Of a stretch of 64,000 nucleotides of DNA, positions 8,051 to 17,856 are shown in pieces. The notes beneath the pieces were generated by a model, which did no database searches, was not told the origin of the DNA, and saw nothing but the letters and a program-made list of their open reading frames with translations. The position numbers and the translations under genes were made by a program. The stretch lies in assembly GCF_000740055.1 (NCBI RefSeq), contig NZ_BBJM01000006.1, positions 1 through 64,000 of the forward strand. Direction: 5' to 3'. The stretch comes from Secundilactobacillus oryzae JCM 18671 (GTDB taxonomy: Bacteria > Bacillota > Bacilli > Lactobacillales > Lactobacillaceae). Every line of letters begins with the position of its first letter. Position 1 is the first letter of the stretch.

Positions 8051-9001
8051 TTAAACGGCGACTGGCGCCTTGATAGCTGGTTGAGGATCATACCCTTCCA
8101 GCTTAATGTCCTTCATATCGTAATCAAAGATGTTGTCCTTATCCGGATTTAAAATCAGCTTAGGGGCAGCGTTTGGCGTCCGCGTCAATTGTTCCTTAAT
8201 CTGATCAATATGATTGCTATAAATGTGTGCGTCGCCGAGGGTGTGCACGAACTCACCGACTTCGAGACCGACTTGCTTTGCAATTAAAGAGGTCAATAAT
8301 GCGTAGCTAGCAATATTAAACGGCACACCCAAGAAAATGTCTGCAGAACGTTGGTATAGCTGACAGCTTAATTTGCCATCCGCCACGTAAAATTGAAACA
8401 TGGTGTGGCAAGGTGGTAAAGCAACCGTTGGTACGTCTTCTGGGTTCCAAGCGGTCACGATGAGCCGCCGAGAATCCGGGTGGACTTTGATTTGATCGAT
8501 GACATTTTGAATTTGATCAATTGTGTCACCGTTGCTAGTGCGCCAAGCGCGCCATTGACTCCCATAGACTTGGCCTAAATCACCAAACCGTTTAGCGAAG
8601 GCGTCATCGTTAACAATGGCCTCACAAAACTTTTGCTTCTCTACTTGGTAAATCGCATCAAAATCGGGATCAGACGCAGCTCGTCGACCAAAATCGGTCA
8701 TGTCAGGGCCATGATACTCTGCGGACTTCACGTACTTTTCAAATGCCCACTCGTCCCAAATATGGTTCTTATGTTTCAACAGGAATTGAATGTTGGTATC
8801 CCCTTTTAAAAACCACAATAGTTCGCTCTTGATTAAACCAAAGGGTACCTTTTTAGTGGAAAGAATCGGAAAGCCCTTGCTCAAGTCAAATCGCATTTGA
8901 TAGCCAAACGTACTGAGGGTCCCTGTCCCAGTTCGGTCAGTCTTTTTGTGGCCGTTTTCCAAAACGTAGCGAGCCAAATCTAGGTAAGCATCTTCTAGCA
9001 T
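8051..9001 (-). CDS. thyA: Thymidylate synthase
   Basis: Converts dUMP to dTMP using methylene-tetrahydrofolate. Catalytic Cys198 lies in [11 protein letters not shown]. The dUMP-binding QRSAD motif and the [20 protein letters not shown] block follow. At 316 residues it is the long form with an insert around residues 90-140, common in lactobacilli. ATG 9001 was chosen. It is followed by dfrA, which regenerates the folate it consumes. Confidence 0.97.
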   Translation of the reverse strand: MLEDAYLDLARYVLENGHKKTDRTGTGTLSTFGYQMRFDLSKGFPILSTKKVPFGLIKSELLWFLKGDTNIQFLLKHKNHIWDEWAFEKYVKSAEYHGPDMTDFGRRAASDPDFDAIYQVEKQKFCEAIVNDDAFAKRFGDLGQVYGSQWRAWRTSNGDTIDQIQNVIDQIKVHPDSRRLIVTAWNPEDVPTVALPPCHTMFQFYVADGKLSCQLYQRSADIFLGVPFNIASYALLTSLIAKQVGLEVGEFVHTLGDAHIYSNHIDQIKEQLTRTPNAAPKLILNPDKDNIFDYDMKDIKLEGYDPQPAIKAPVAV

Positions 9002-9023
9002 CTCTTATCAATCCCCTTTGATA

Positions 9024-10916
9024 TTAGTCTGTGTATTGACTCAAGTATTCCCAACGAGCCATTTTTTCATCCAGTTGCTTGTCCGTTTCATCGACCTTCG
9101 CCTGTAGGTCCGCTAATTTACCATAATCGTCTCCAGAATCATTCATCTGGGACTGAAAATCGGTCTTTTTAGCTTCTAAGGCATCAATTTCTGCTTCGAT
9201 GGTCTCCCATTCTTTTTGCTCGGTGTAAGTCAGCTTAGTTTTTGCTTTAGGTGTATCGTTTTCAACAGCTGAATCCGTCTTAGCTGGTTTAGATTTCGTT
9301 GTCGCCTTTGGTGTCGGCGCCAGTTTTTCATTTAGGTAATCCGTAAAGCGGCCAACCTCTTCGTCAATCTGAGCGTCACCGTTGAAAATCAGTAGGCGGT
9401 CAGCAACCTTGTCGAGGAAGTAACGGTCATGGGAAACCGTAATAACGGTTCCATTGAAGGATGAAATGTAGTTTTCCAAAACCGTTAACGTTCCAATGTC
9501 TAAGTCATTAGTTGGCTCATCCAATAGTAAAACGTTAGGCTGTTCCATCAATAGTTTTAGCAAGTACAACCGTCGCTTTTCGCCACCGGACAGCTTACGA
9601 ATCAGCGTACCGTGCATGAAGCTTGGGAACAGGAACTGCTCTAGCAATTCGGAAACCGCAATATGATTACCGTCGCGGTCGGTCACACTCTTACCGACTT
9701 CGTTCAAGTAAGTAATCATGCGCTTATCTTCTGGGATTGGCTCAGTTTGTTGCGTATAATAGGCCATTTTGACCGTCTCACCGATTTCAAGTGTGCCGGA
9801 GTCTAATGGGAGCTTCTCGGCAATAACGTTCAGAAGCGTCGATTTACCGGCCCCATTTTGGCCACTAATTCCAATTCGTTCGCCCGCCTGAATCAAATAG
9901 CTGAAATCCTTCAGCAATTGATGGTCGCCAAGCTTGAGACTAGCATCTTTAAGTTGAATCACTTTTTTACCCAAACGTTGTTGGCCTAGGCTAATATCAA
10001 CCTGGTTTTCCACTTGACGTGTGCCAAGATTGTCTTTGATATCGTTAAACCGATTAATCCGAGCTTGTTGCTTCGTTGAACGGGCTTTCGCACCCGCCTT
10101 CATCCACTCCAATTCCTGCTTGTAGAGCTGTTGTTGCTTATGTTCGGCGGTTGCCTCACGTTCAACCCGTTCTGCCTTTTGGGCAACGTAGTCTTGATAG
10201 TTCCCATCGTAGGTATACAGCTTACCAAATGAGAGTTCCCAGATTTGGTTAGCAATTTGATCCAAGAAGTAGCGATCATGGGTCACAACCAGTAACGCAC
10301 CCTTGTAACTAGCAAGATACTTTTGCAACCATTCAATTGAATCAAAGTCCAAATGGTTGGTTGGCTCATCCAGTAGTAGTAAGTCAGGTGATTGAATGAG
10401 GACCTGTGCCAGGCCCACCCGTTTTCTTTGACCACCGGACAACGTACTAACCTTTTGAGTCATGTCTGTAATATGCAATTGAGTTAGAATGGCCTTCACA
10501 TCGCTTTCAGCGGTCCAGGCGTCTTCCTCATTCATTCTGGCTTCGGCTGCTAAATAACGCTCTTCTATCGTGGTATCGTCAGGATGTTGGCTGTAGGCCT
10601 CAAGTTGTTGCTCGTAATCCCGGATTGCCGAGAAAACCGATTGGGAGCCCTCAAAAACAGCTTCTAGAATGGTCTTGGTTTCGTCCAATTGGGGTTCTTG
10701 CATCAGGTAACCAATTTCATAGTCGTTAGGGGTGACAATTTCTCCTGAACTCATCTGGCTTAAACCAGCCAAGCTATTCAAAAGAGAGGTCTTCCCACTC
10801 CCGTTGGTGCCAATTAGACCAATACGATCCTTTTCATTAATAATGAAGTCAATGTTATCAAACAGCGTTTTTTCGCCGTAGGTACTAACCAAATGCTCTG
10901 CTCTTAGCGTTTGCAT
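9024..10916 (-). CDS. ABC-F family ATPase (Uup-like)
   Basis: A soluble protein with two ABC domains and no membrane segment. The first Walker A, GTNGSGKTS, is at 36-44, with signature SGGQRKRVGLAQ. The second Walker A is GQNGAGKSTLL near 350, with signature SGGEKRRLYLL. The inter-domain linker and a C-terminal charged coiled coil (about 550-630) are of Uup type. ABC-F proteins act on the ribosome, as translation factors, assembly factors or antibiotic-protection factors. This one resembles the housekeeping Uup group rather than known resistance members. It lies 18 bases after cca and 22 before thyA, so one operon cca-uup-thyA-dfrA is likely. Confidence 0.88.
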   Translation of the reverse strand: MQTLRAEHLVSTYGEKTLFDNIDFIINEKDRIGLIGTNGSGKTSLLNSLAGLSQMSSGEIVTPNDYEIGYLMQEPQLDETKTILEAVFEGSQSVFSAIRDYEQQLEAYSQHPDDTTIEERYLAAEARMNEEDAWTAESDVKAILTQLHITDMTQKVSTLSGGQRKRVGLAQVLIQSPDLLLLDEPTNHLDFDSIEWLQKYLASYKGALLVVTHDRYFLDQIANQIWELSFGKLYTYDGNYQDYVAQKAERVEREATAEHKQQQLYKQELEWMKAGAKARSTKQQARINRFNDIKDNLGTRQVENQVDISLGQQRLGKKVIQLKDASLKLGDHQLLKDFSYLIQAGERIGISGQNGAGKSTLLNVIAEKLPLDSGTLEIGETVKMAYYTQQTEPIPEDKRMITYLNEVGKSVTDRDGNHIAVSELLEQFLFPSFMHGTLIRKLSGGEKRRLYLLKLLMEQPNVLLLDEPTNDLDIGTLTVLENYISSFNGTVITVSHDRYFLDKVADRLLIFNGDAQIDEEVGRFTDYLNEKLAPTPKATTKSKPAKTDSAVENDTPKAKTKLTYTEQKEWETIEAEIDALEAKKTDFQSQMNDSGDDYGKLADLQAKVDETDKQLDEKMARWEYLSQYTD

Positions 10917-10934
10917 GCTCTCACTCTTTCACCG

Positions 10935-12134
10935 TTATTTATTGTCTCGGACAAATCTTAATAATTGTTCTTTTTCATTCGTTAACTCGTTATTGACGAC
11001 TTTTCTCTCGATTTGTGCCAGTAGCTTACCCATCATTGGACCAGGCTGTACGCCAGCTGCCATCAAGTCTTGCCCTGTAATTTCCAGGTCACCCTTAGCC
11101 TTAATTTGGAGTGCCTGATATTGGGCCATGAGGGCTGACTGATCGACTGTTTTACCCAATAAGGCGGCAAGGTCAGCAGCCGTCATTAAGTCTTCTTCAC
11201 CAGTTTCGTAGCACAACCAATTATCCAAACTATCCTGCATGATACCGTGTAGTGCTGCATTCGCGCGGTGTGTGGCATCAATGATTTGATTCGAGTTTTT
11301 CCAAGCCTTCAGAAATTTAGTCGTTTTGACATGGTCTAAATCGAGCAAGTAAACCATGACGGTCCACACGGCCACCTCACTTGCTAGTTGCAAATGATCA
11401 AGACGGCGTAATCGTTCGATTAAGTCCTGTCCATCAGCTAATCCTGGACAGTAACGATACAGTCCCGTTTCCAAGAAATCGGTCAATCCCATTTGGGGTG
11501 CTTGCCCCATCAGCATTTTGACGAATTCCACTTGAATCCGCTCAATTGCAATCTTCTCGAGTAATTCGGCATGACTAGCAATAGCTGCCGTTGTCTTAGT
11601 TTCAATCGTAAAGTTCAATTGACTTGCGAACCGAACCGCACGCATCATTCGTAAGGCGTCTTCATTAAAGCGTTCCTCAGGATTCCCTACCGCGCGAATC
11701 ACACCATTGTCCAGATCCTGCAGTCCCGAAAATAAGTCAATAATCTCACCGTCTTCATGCATTGCCAACGCATTAATGGTGAAATCCCGTCGTTTCAGGT
11801 CCTCTGCGAGTGATCTGACAAAAGTCACTGAATCGGGGCGGCGGTAATCTTGATAAGTTGATTCCGTTCTAAACGTCGTGGTTTCGTAGCCAATCCCATG
11901 ATCCAAAATCATCACGGTGCCATGCTCAATACCAGTATCCACTGTTTTATGGAACAGTTGCTTCACCTCTTCAGGAAAAGCGCTCGTAGCAATATCAACA
12001 TCATGAATCGGCTTATGCAACAAGGTGTCCCGCACAGAGCCGCCGACAAAGTAGGCCTCATAGCCGGCCGCCTCAATCGTTTGCATGATTGGCCGGGCTT
12101 GTTCAAATTCAGTTGGTATTTTTTCAATTTTCAT
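10935..12134 (-). CDS. cca: CCA tRNA nucleotidyltransferase
   Basis: Adds or repairs the 3' CCA end of tRNAs. The class II nucleotidyltransferase head is clear: YFVGGSVRDTLL (29-40), DVDIATSA (45-52) and the RRDFTINALAM block near 115. The RNA-binding pattern RFNEDALRMMRAVRFASQL near 160 follows. At 399 residues it has normal length. ATG 12134 was chosen. Probably the first gene of the cca-uup-thyA-dfrA run. Confidence 0.96.
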   Translation of the reverse strand: MKIEKIPTEFEQARPIMQTIEAAGYEAYFVGGSVRDTLLHKPIHDVDIATSAFPEEVKQLFHKTVDTGIEHGTVMILDHGIGYETTTFRTESTYQDYRRPDSVTFVRSLAEDLKRRDFTINALAMHEDGEIIDLFSGLQDLDNGVIRAVGNPEERFNEDALRMMRAVRFASQLNFTIETKTTAAIASHAELLEKIAIERIQVEFVKMLMGQAPQMGLTDFLETGLYRYCPGLADGQDLIERLRRLDHLQLASEVAVWTVMVYLLDLDHVKTTKFLKAWKNSNQIIDATHRANAALHGIMQDSLDNWLCYETGEEDLMTAADLAALLGKTVDQSALMAQYQALQIKAKGDLEITGQDLMAAGVQPGPMMGKLLAQIERKVVNNELTNEKEQLLRFVRDNK

Positions 12135-12270
12135 GACTAATTCCTCGAGTTCTCTTTCTAGATATCAATAACTATCTTAACAGATTCCCCATAAAGTTTA
12201 AAATGCCGAAAACCCTTAATTTATGTGCTATGATTAAAGGCATAACGCTTATGCTAAAGGGGCTAACGGA

Positions 12271-13170
12271 ATGAATCCAGAAAAAAGTGAAAAAGTAAGA
12301 TTAATCGATTTAATCATGATTTCAATTGGTTGTGCGGCCTATGCCTTTGGATTGGTTAAATTTAACATCGCTAATCAATTGGCAGATGGCGGTATTAGCG
12401 GGGTAACGTTGATTTTACGCTCCCTATTTCAATTTGATCCCGCCTATACCACGCTGATTATCAATATTCCCCTTATTTTAATTGGTTACCGGTTCCTGGG
12501 TCGCCAATCGCTTATTTACACGTTATTTGGCACTGCCATGTTGGCCTTCTTCCTATGGATTTGGCAACGGACAGCAATTAGCATCAACATCCATCATGAC
12601 TTGCTGCTCGCCTCATTGGGCGCCGGTTTGCTGGGTGGTGCCGGTAGTGGCTTAGTTTACCGGTATGGTGGTACGACTGGTGGGACCGATATTATTGCGC
12701 GAATCTTTGAACGATTTCGTGGCGTTCCCATGGGCCAGACACTTTTGTGGTTGGACGTCGTTGTCCTCCTTGCCTCACTCGTGTACATCGATATTCAACA
12801 CATGGCCTATACGCTACTGATGGCTTACATTTTCTCAAGAATTGTCAACGTCATTTTGAGCGGGGCTAATTCGGCAAAGGGTGTGCTAATCATCAGTACC
12901 GAATCCAAACCCATCACCGACGCGATTATGCGACAGCTCCAACGTGGTGTCAGCATTATTTCTGGCAAAGGTGGTTACTCATACGAAGATCGGCCAATTC
13001 TCTATGTCGTTGTGAGTCCTAGTGAGCTTCACCGACTAGAATTATTAATTGACGAGTATGACAAACAAGCCTTTGTCTCCGTTCTAGATGTGAGCCAAGC
13101 TACCGGAGAAGGATTCAGTTTCAAGAAACCTGAAAGACGATTACTCAGGCGTAAAAGCCATTCCGAATAA
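12271..13170 (+). CDS. YitT family membrane protein (first copy)
   Basis: A 299-residue protein with about five N-terminal membrane helices and a C-terminal cytoplasmic DUF2179 domain (roughly 215-280, ending YVVVSPSELHRLELLIDEYD). GGTTGGTDIIARI near 135 is the family hallmark in the membrane part. Function is not firmly known. ATG 12271 follows AAAGGGG. An extended -10, TGCTATGAT, lies at 12226-12234. A paralogue lies at 54865-55740. It is a lone plus-strand gene between minus-strand blocks, closed by a bidirectional terminator. Confidence 0.88.
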   Translation: MNPEKSEKVRLIDLIMISIGCAAYAFGLVKFNIANQLADGGISGVTLILRSLFQFDPAYTTLIINIPLILIGYRFLGRQSLIYTLFGTAMLAFFLWIWQRTAISINIHHDLLLASLGAGLLGGAGSGLVYRYGGTTGGTDIIARIFERFRGVPMGQTLLWLDVVVLLASLVYIDIQHMAYTLLMAYIFSRIVNVILSGANSAKGVLIISTESKPITDAIMRQLQRGVSIISGKGGYSYEDRPILYVVVSPSELHRLELLIDEYDKQAFVSVLDVSQATGEGFSFKKPERRLLRRKSHSE

Positions 13171-13214
13171 AAAATACGCCTCAATGTTGGTTGTCCAGCA
13201 TTGAGGCGTATTTT
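13171..13214. terminator. Bidirectional terminator between yitT-like and TPR genes
   Basis: A perfect 16-base inverted repeat (13171-13186 and 13199-13214) with a 12-base loop, A-rich on one side and T-rich on the other. Confidence 0.85.
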
Positions 13215-13217
13215 ATT

Positions 13218-14486
13218 TTAGTAGCCTAATTGATGAAAATCGTCTTGCAGTAAGACCATTTCGTCGTCTTCAGGAACCAGTTCCAGATACCTTGCCAGCA
13301 ATCGCTCTGCCAATTCTAACTGCCCGACTTTTCGGAAAAAGTAGACAGCCGGTTTTAAGAAATCGGGCTGATCCATGAAGAATGGTTGCGCACTTTCGTA
13401 GGCTTTTTGAGCCTGGTCGAGATTTTCCAGCGCATCATAAGAAACGGCTAAGTTCCAATATAGTTGTGGATCCAGGTTATCCTGGTCCAGGTACTTGGAA
13501 ACGAGATCAATGTTATCTTGCCAACGCTCCTGTTTAATCAACAAGTTAGACAGTTGGATCGCAATTTCCAAATCTTCAGGGTCAAGTTCACGACCGTGAT
13601 TCAAGTAAGTCTCAGCAAGTTCTTCATCGTTGAGTTTAAGTGCAATTTTAGCGCTTTGAAGCCACAATTTTTCATTAAACTCATCGACGGCTAATCCTTC
13701 TTGGAGAACCTTCAAAGCATCTTCATTTTGATTCTCTTCCTCGTACGCGTGACCGAGGTAAGGATATAGTGACGTGTACTGTGGATCCGTGTCCTGAAGC
13801 TCTGACAGGGTAGTGATGGCTTTTTTGGTCTCACCTAGTTGGAGGTAGGTAAAACCGAGTTCAAACTTCACATCTGGTGTCATTTCACCCGAATGGACCT
13901 GTTCAAGGTAACCCACAGCCTGCTCGAATTTACCTTCGTTAGCGTAAGCCACTCCAATCCGTTCAACGATGTTTACTGCTGAATAGTTCAGGAAACCATC
14001 CTTAATGATGCCCAAATAAAGCGGAATGGCCTTAGCAAATTCACGCATTGTAAAGTAAAGCTCTGCAAGTGCAAAACGAATAACCGTTTCTTCTGGTGCT
14101 AGTTCCAAGGCGCGGATCAGTTTTTGTTCACTAACCTCAAATAGTTCCTGAGTTTGGTATAAATCGGCCGCCACCATTAAGGATTGAACATAAGCGTCTG
14201 AGTCAGGTTTAATTTCATTTAACAATAACAAGGCTTCGTCGGTCTTGTCTTCCCCGATTAAAATATCGGCCAAATGTGTCCTTAATTCATCTTCATCCGG
14301 GTATTTTTCTAATAGTTTTTCGTAAATTCTTTTAGACTGGTTCACAAACCCTAGTGAGTACAGCTCTTCGGCCAATCCATACAGGGTGTCATCGTCATCG
14401 TGCCGCAATGCGAGCGCGTACTGCTTCTTAAAATCTTCAAGTTGCCCCTTTTCGAGCAAATCAAGTGCCGTTTCAGAATAGCTCAA
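13218..14486 (-). CDS. Tetratricopeptide repeat protein (YpiA-like)
   Basis: A 422-residue soluble protein made almost wholly of tetratricopeptide repeats, about ten 34-residue units with the small-large alternation typical of TPR (for example VGYLEQVHSGEMTPDVKFEL). No catalytic domain is visible, so it is probably a scaffold or adaptor. It resembles Bacillus YpiA, which lies in the same neighbourhood. The start is TTG 14486 with GGAGG ten bases before it. It is transcribed after hup, from which it is separated by the hup terminator. Confidence 0.8.
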   Translation of the reverse strand: MSYSETALDLLEKGQLEDFKKQYALALRHDDDDTLYGLAEELYSLGFVNQSKRIYEKLLEKYPDEDELRTHLADILIGEDKTDEALLLLNEIKPDSDAYVQSLMVAADLYQTQELFEVSEQKLIRALELAPEETVIRFALAELYFTMREFAKAIPLYLGIIKDGFLNYSAVNIVERIGVAYANEGKFEQAVGYLEQVHSGEMTPDVKFELGFTYLQLGETKKAITTLSELQDTDPQYTSLYPYLGHAYEEENQNEDALKVLQEGLAVDEFNEKLWLQSAKIALKLNDEELAETYLNHGRELDPEDLEIAIQLSNLLIKQERWQDNIDLVSKYLDQDNLDPQLYWNLAVSYDALENLDQAQKAYESAQPFFMDQPDFLKPAVYFFRKVGQLELAERLLARYLELVPEDDEMVLLQDDFHQLGY

Positions 14487-14560
14487 CAGTTTTCTGCCTC
14501 CAGTAAAAAAGTATAGAAGTAAAGATTAACATGATTTTCAAAAAAGCAAAAGAAAGACAC

Positions 14561-14594
14561 AAAAAAACCAGTCGACAAACGTCGCACTGGTTTT
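14561..14594 (-). terminator. Terminator of hup
   Basis: On the minus strand AACCAGT-CGAC pairs with GTCG-ACTGGTT around one bulged base, followed by seven T. Confidence 0.75.
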
Positions 14595-14613
14595 CCTTCT
14601 GATAAATAATTGC

Positions 14614-14889
14614 TTATTTAACAGCATCCTTTAAAGCTTTACCTGGCTTGAATGCAGGTACTTTGCTTGATGGAATTTGGATTTCTTGTCCAGTTTGTGG
14701 GTTACGGCCCTTACGAGCTGCACGTTCACGAACCACAAAGTTACCAAAGCCGATTAATTGAACCTTTTCGCCCTTAGCTAAAGTTGATTGAACTGAACTG
14801 AATACTGCATCAACTGCAGCAGTTGCGTCCTTCTTTGTTAAACCAGTTGCTGAAGCAACATCGTTAACTAATTGTGCTTTGTTTGCCAT
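14614..14889 (-). CDS. hup: DNA-binding protein HU
   Basis: A 91-residue histone-like protein that bends and compacts DNA as a dimer. The sequence is nearly canonical: [40 protein letters not shown] (the DNA-binding arm with the RNPQTG proline turn) and the [15 protein letters not shown] end. ATG 14889 follows a strong GGGGAGGTGA. It has its own promoter and terminator, fitting a highly expressed single gene. Confidence 0.98.
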   Translation of the reverse strand: MANKAQLVNDVASATGLTKKDATAAVDAVFSSVQSTLAKGEKVQLIGFGNFVVRERAARKGRNPQTGQEIQIPSSKVPAFKPGKALKDAVK

Positions 14890-14914
14890 GTCAATTTCAC
14901 CTCCCCGAATATAT

Positions 14915-14932
14915 TAGATGGAATTCCATCTA
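14915..14932. repeat. 18-base perfect palindrome in the hup leader
   Basis: TAGATGGAATTCCATCTA is a perfect palindrome just upstream of the hup ribosome binding site and downstream of its promoter. It could be a protein site or a small RNA hairpin. Confidence 0.6.
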
Positions 14933-15000
14933 GCATTCATTCTTGAGTGGTCCAAAAATGATGAAGCAATAGCGGTTAACCCGGCATTGATTCTTTATCA

Positions 15001-15029
15001 AAGATAGCACAAGAAAGCTTGTCTGACAA
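15001..15029 (-). promoter_or_regulatory. Promoter of hup
   Basis: On the minus strand TTGTCA (15024-15029), a 17-base spacer and TATCTT (15001-15006). The leader to the ATG is about 100 bases. Confidence 0.55.
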
Positions 15030-15090
15030 GGTTTAAGAGCGCTTTCGGGTAGTTTTTTTTAATTGAAAAACCATTATGAATATTTATACG

Positions 15091-15113
15091 AAAAAACAGC
15101 CTCAAAGCGGCTG
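15091..15113 (-). terminator. Terminator of der
   Basis: CAGCC pairs with GGCTG on the minus strand, followed by six T. Outer TTTATACG/CGTATAAA arms extend the symmetry. Confidence 0.7.
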
Positions 15114-15128
15114 CTATCCGTATAAATA

Positions 15129-16439
15129 CTATTTTCGTTGGCGCTCGATAATTCGGATTGGTGTTCCGGTAAAATCGAAATGCGCCCGAATTTGGTTTTC
15201 CAAAAATCGCTCATAAGAGAAATGCATCAATTCTGGATCATTGACGAAAACCACAAATGTTGGTGGCTGAACTGCCACTTGGGTCGTGTAGTAAATTCGA
15301 AGTCGTTTTTGATTAACCGTTGGCGTTGGATTCATAGCCACGGCATCCGTAATGACATCGTTCAAAGTTGCAGATTGAACTCGTTTAGAGTGGTTAGCCG
15401 CAACTTGTTTGATCAGTTCTGGTAACTTTTCCAATCGTTGGCCGGTCTTCGCCGAAACAAAAATCATGGGTGCGTAAGCCAAATACTGGAACTCTTCGCG
15501 AACGTGTACTTCAAAGTCGTGCAACGTGTGGTTGTCCTTTTTAAGGGTATCCCATTTGTTGACCACAATGATAATTCCCCGGCCGGCTTCATGGGCGTAA
15601 CCCGCCACCTTCTTGTCTTGCTCACGAATTCCTTCTTCGGCATTCAGAACAAACAGGACGACATCCGAGTTATCGATGGCCTTCATAGCTCGCATCACAC
15701 TATAACGTTCAGTGTTTTCGTAAACTTTACCCCGCTTCCGAATTCCGGCGGTATCCACCATCGTGAACTCATCGCCTTCTGGGGTGGTGAATGGCGTATC
15801 GATGGCGTCACGGGTGGTTCCGGCAATTCCCGAAACAATCACACGATCATCACCTAATAACGCATTGACGATTGAAGACTTTCCAACATTAGGACGACCG
15901 ATTAAACTGAAACGAATGGTCTTATCGTCTTCTTCATTATCAATCGCTGGAAAAGCCTTTACTACGGCATCGAGTAAGTCACCTAATCCGATACCATGCG
16001 AGCCAGAAATTGGGAATGGATCGCCAAATCCAAGTGCGTAAAAATCAAAAATTTCTGACCGCATTTCAGGATTATCGACTTTGTTAACGGCTAAAATGAC
16101 GGGTTTGTCACTCTTGTAAAGCAAGTGAGCAACGCGCTCATCAGCATCCGTCACCCCTTCTTTACCACTCACTAGGAAAATAATGACATCAGCTTCGTCA
16201 ATTGCGACTTCAGCTTGTTCTTTAATTTGTTTTACGAAGGGTTCGTCCCCAATATCGATACCACCAGTATCAATTAAACTAAATTGGGTTCCCATCCATT
16301 CAGAATTGGCATAAATCCGATCCCGAGTAACACCGGGGGTATCTTCAACAATGGAGATTCGATCTCCCGCAATCCGGTTAAAAATAGTGGATTTTCCAAC
16401 ATTCGGACGCCCAACAATGGCAACTACAGGTTTGGCCAT
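15129..16439 (-). CDS. der: Ribosome biogenesis GTPase Der
   Basis: Double-GTPase essential for 50S subunit maturation. Two GTPase domains are visible: GRPNVGKST at 10-18 with DTPG/DTGG, and a second GRPNVGKSS near 180 with DTAGI and NKWD. A C-terminal KH-like domain (from about 350) contains [18 protein letters not shown]. At 436 residues it is standard length. ATG 16439 was chosen. It follows rpsA, separated by the rpsA terminator, in the conserved cmk-rpsA-der order. Confidence 0.98.
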   Translation of the reverse strand: MAKPVVAIVGRPNVGKSTIFNRIAGDRISIVEDTPGVTRDRIYANSEWMGTQFSLIDTGGIDIGDEPFVKQIKEQAEVAIDEADVIIFLVSGKEGVTDADERVAHLLYKSDKPVILAVNKVDNPEMRSEIFDFYALGFGDPFPISGSHGIGLGDLLDAVVKAFPAIDNEEDDKTIRFSLIGRPNVGKSSIVNALLGDDRVIVSGIAGTTRDAIDTPFTTPEGDEFTMVDTAGIRKRGKVYENTERYSVMRAMKAIDNSDVVLFVLNAEEGIREQDKKVAGYAHEAGRGIIIVVNKWDTLKKDNHTLHDFEVHVREEFQYLAYAPMIFVSAKTGQRLEKLPELIKQVAANHSKRVQSATLNDVITDAVAMNPTPTVNQKRLRIYYTTQVAVQPPTFVVFVNDPELMHFSYERFLENQIRAHFDFTGTPIRIIERQRK

Positions 16440-16465
16440 TTAATACACTCCTTTCGCGTTGCAAT

Positions 16466-16503
16466 AAAAAAGGCGAGGCGAAAAATGACTTCGTCTCGGC
16501 CTT
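16466..16503 (-). terminator. Terminator of rpsA
   Basis: On the minus strand AGGC-GAG-CGAA pairs with TTCG-CTC-GCCT with two mismatches, followed by six T. Confidence 0.65.
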
Positions 16504-16519
16504 CGTGGCGAATTAACGC

Positions 16520-17770
16520 CTATTTTTCAGAATCATCATCATTTTTAAGTTGATCACCAATCAAATCACCTAAAGTAAAACCAGTATCTTCTTCAGGAGC
16601 ATTGGCAGTTGAGCGTTCATTCACTTCGTTGTTGTTGCGACGTGAAGACTTGTTGCTCTTAGGAGCTTCGTTATCTTCAGAACCAGCTGGCTTTTCAATC
16701 AAGGCTTTGATTGAAAGTGCAAGACGGTGTTCCTCTGGGTGTACTTCAAGAACTTTGACGTTAACCGTTTGGCCTGTCTTAAGTACATCGTTAGGCGTTG
16801 CAATGTGTTCGTGCGCGATTTGAGAAATGTGCACAAGACCTTCCACACCTGGGAAGACTTCAACGAAAGCACCAAAGCTCGTCAAACGCTTAACAGTTCC
16901 TTCGAGCACAGCACCTTCAGGAGCCTTTTCTTCAATACCATCCCATGGTTCTGGAAGGGTTTGCTTGATTGAAAGTGAAATACGGTTACGTTCTTCATCA
17001 ATTGAAAGAACCTTAACGTTAACCTTTTCGCCGACCTTCAAGACGTTAGAAGGCTTAGCAACACGTTCGAATGAAATCTCAGAAACGTGGACAAGACCGT
17101 CAACACCGCCAAGATCAACGAAAGCACCGAAGTCAGTTAAACGAGCAACTGTACCTTCAACAACTTCGCCAACCTTCAAGGTTTCCATGATCTTTTCGCG
17201 ACTCTCAGCCTTTTGAGCTTCAACAATCGCACGGTGAGAAAGAATCAAACGGTTCTCGCTTGGTTCGATTTCAACGATCTTAAATTCAAGTGTTTGATCC
17301 TTGAATTGGTTCAAGTCTTCTACGAAGTGATCAGTAATCATTGATGCAGGTACGAAACCGCGTACACCGGCGTCAACAACTAAACCACCCTTAACAACTT
17401 GAGTAACTGGTGCAGTTAATGTGTGGCCTGCTTCGAATTCTTTTTGAATATCGTCCCAGATCTTACGTGCTGCAAGACGACGTACTGAGAGAAGGTAGCT
17501 TCCGCCTTCCTTATCGTTACCAATTCTTGAAATAACAACTAAATCAAGCTTGTCACCAACTTTAACGACATCCTTGATGTCATCAACTGGCTTAGTTGAA
17601 ATTTCTTTTTGTGGAACGACACCTTCGATACCGGCGCCTTCAATTCCGACGATAGCTTGCTTGTCATCATCAATGGCAAGAACTTCACCCTTAACGACAT
17701 CGCCAATTTTTACTTCTTCCACGCTGTTTAATGCATTTAATAAGTCTGCATTTTCATTGTTTTCACTCAT
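16520..17770 (-). CDS. rpsA: 30S ribosomal protein S1 homologue
   Basis: RNA-binding protein of the S1 family with four S1/OB repeats, at roughly 18-88, 105-172, 188-260 and 273-346. Repeats 3 and 4 have the fullest motifs (GTVARLTDFGAFVDLGGVDG and GTVKRLTSFGAFVEVFPGVE). A polar, charged tail follows. At 416 residues and four domains it is the shorter Gram-positive form rather than the six-domain enterobacterial one. ATG 17770 with GAGGAGG before it was chosen over a TTG eight codons upstream that overlaps the Shine-Dalgarno. A hairpin lies in the leader. Confidence 0.93.
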   Translation of the reverse strand: MSENNENADLLNALNSVEEVKIGDVVKGEVLAIDDDKQAIVGIEGAGIEGVVPQKEISTKPVDDIKDVVKVGDKLDLVVISRIGNDKEGGSYLLSVRRLAARKIWDDIQKEFEAGHTLTAPVTQVVKGGLVVDAGVRGFVPASMITDHFVEDLNQFKDQTLEFKIVEIEPSENRLILSHRAIVEAQKAESREKIMETLKVGEVVEGTVARLTDFGAFVDLGGVDGLVHVSEISFERVAKPSNVLKVGEKVNVKVLSIDEERNRISLSIKQTLPEPWDGIEEKAPEGAVLEGTVKRLTSFGAFVEVFPGVEGLVHISQIAHEHIATPNDVLKTGQTVNVKVLEVHPEEHRLALSIKALIEKPAGSEDNEAPKSNKSSRRNNNEVNERSTANAPEEDTGFTLGDLIGDQLKNDDDSEK

Positions 17771-17806
17771 GTGACTATTTCCTCCTCGCGACAACTCTAC
17801 ACACTA

Positions 17807-17830
17807 TTTTATCCGAAAAAACGGATAAAA
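17807..17830 (-). promoter_or_regulatory. Leader hairpin upstream of rpsA
   Basis: TTTTATCCG and CGGATAAAA form a perfect 9-base stem with a six-T loop on the minus strand, between the cmk stop and the rpsA ribosome binding site. There is no T-run after it, so it is not a standard terminator. It could be an mRNA end, a processing site or a target for S1 feedback. Confidence 0.45.
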
Positions 17831-17856
17831 GCTAGTGGTATGCCTTTATCTCTTAA

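Noticed and set aside
15438-15857. 139-codon plus-strand frame opposite der
   Set aside because: It has no ribosome binding site and no recognisable domain, and it is fully antisense to a well-conserved gene. It is a shadow frame.
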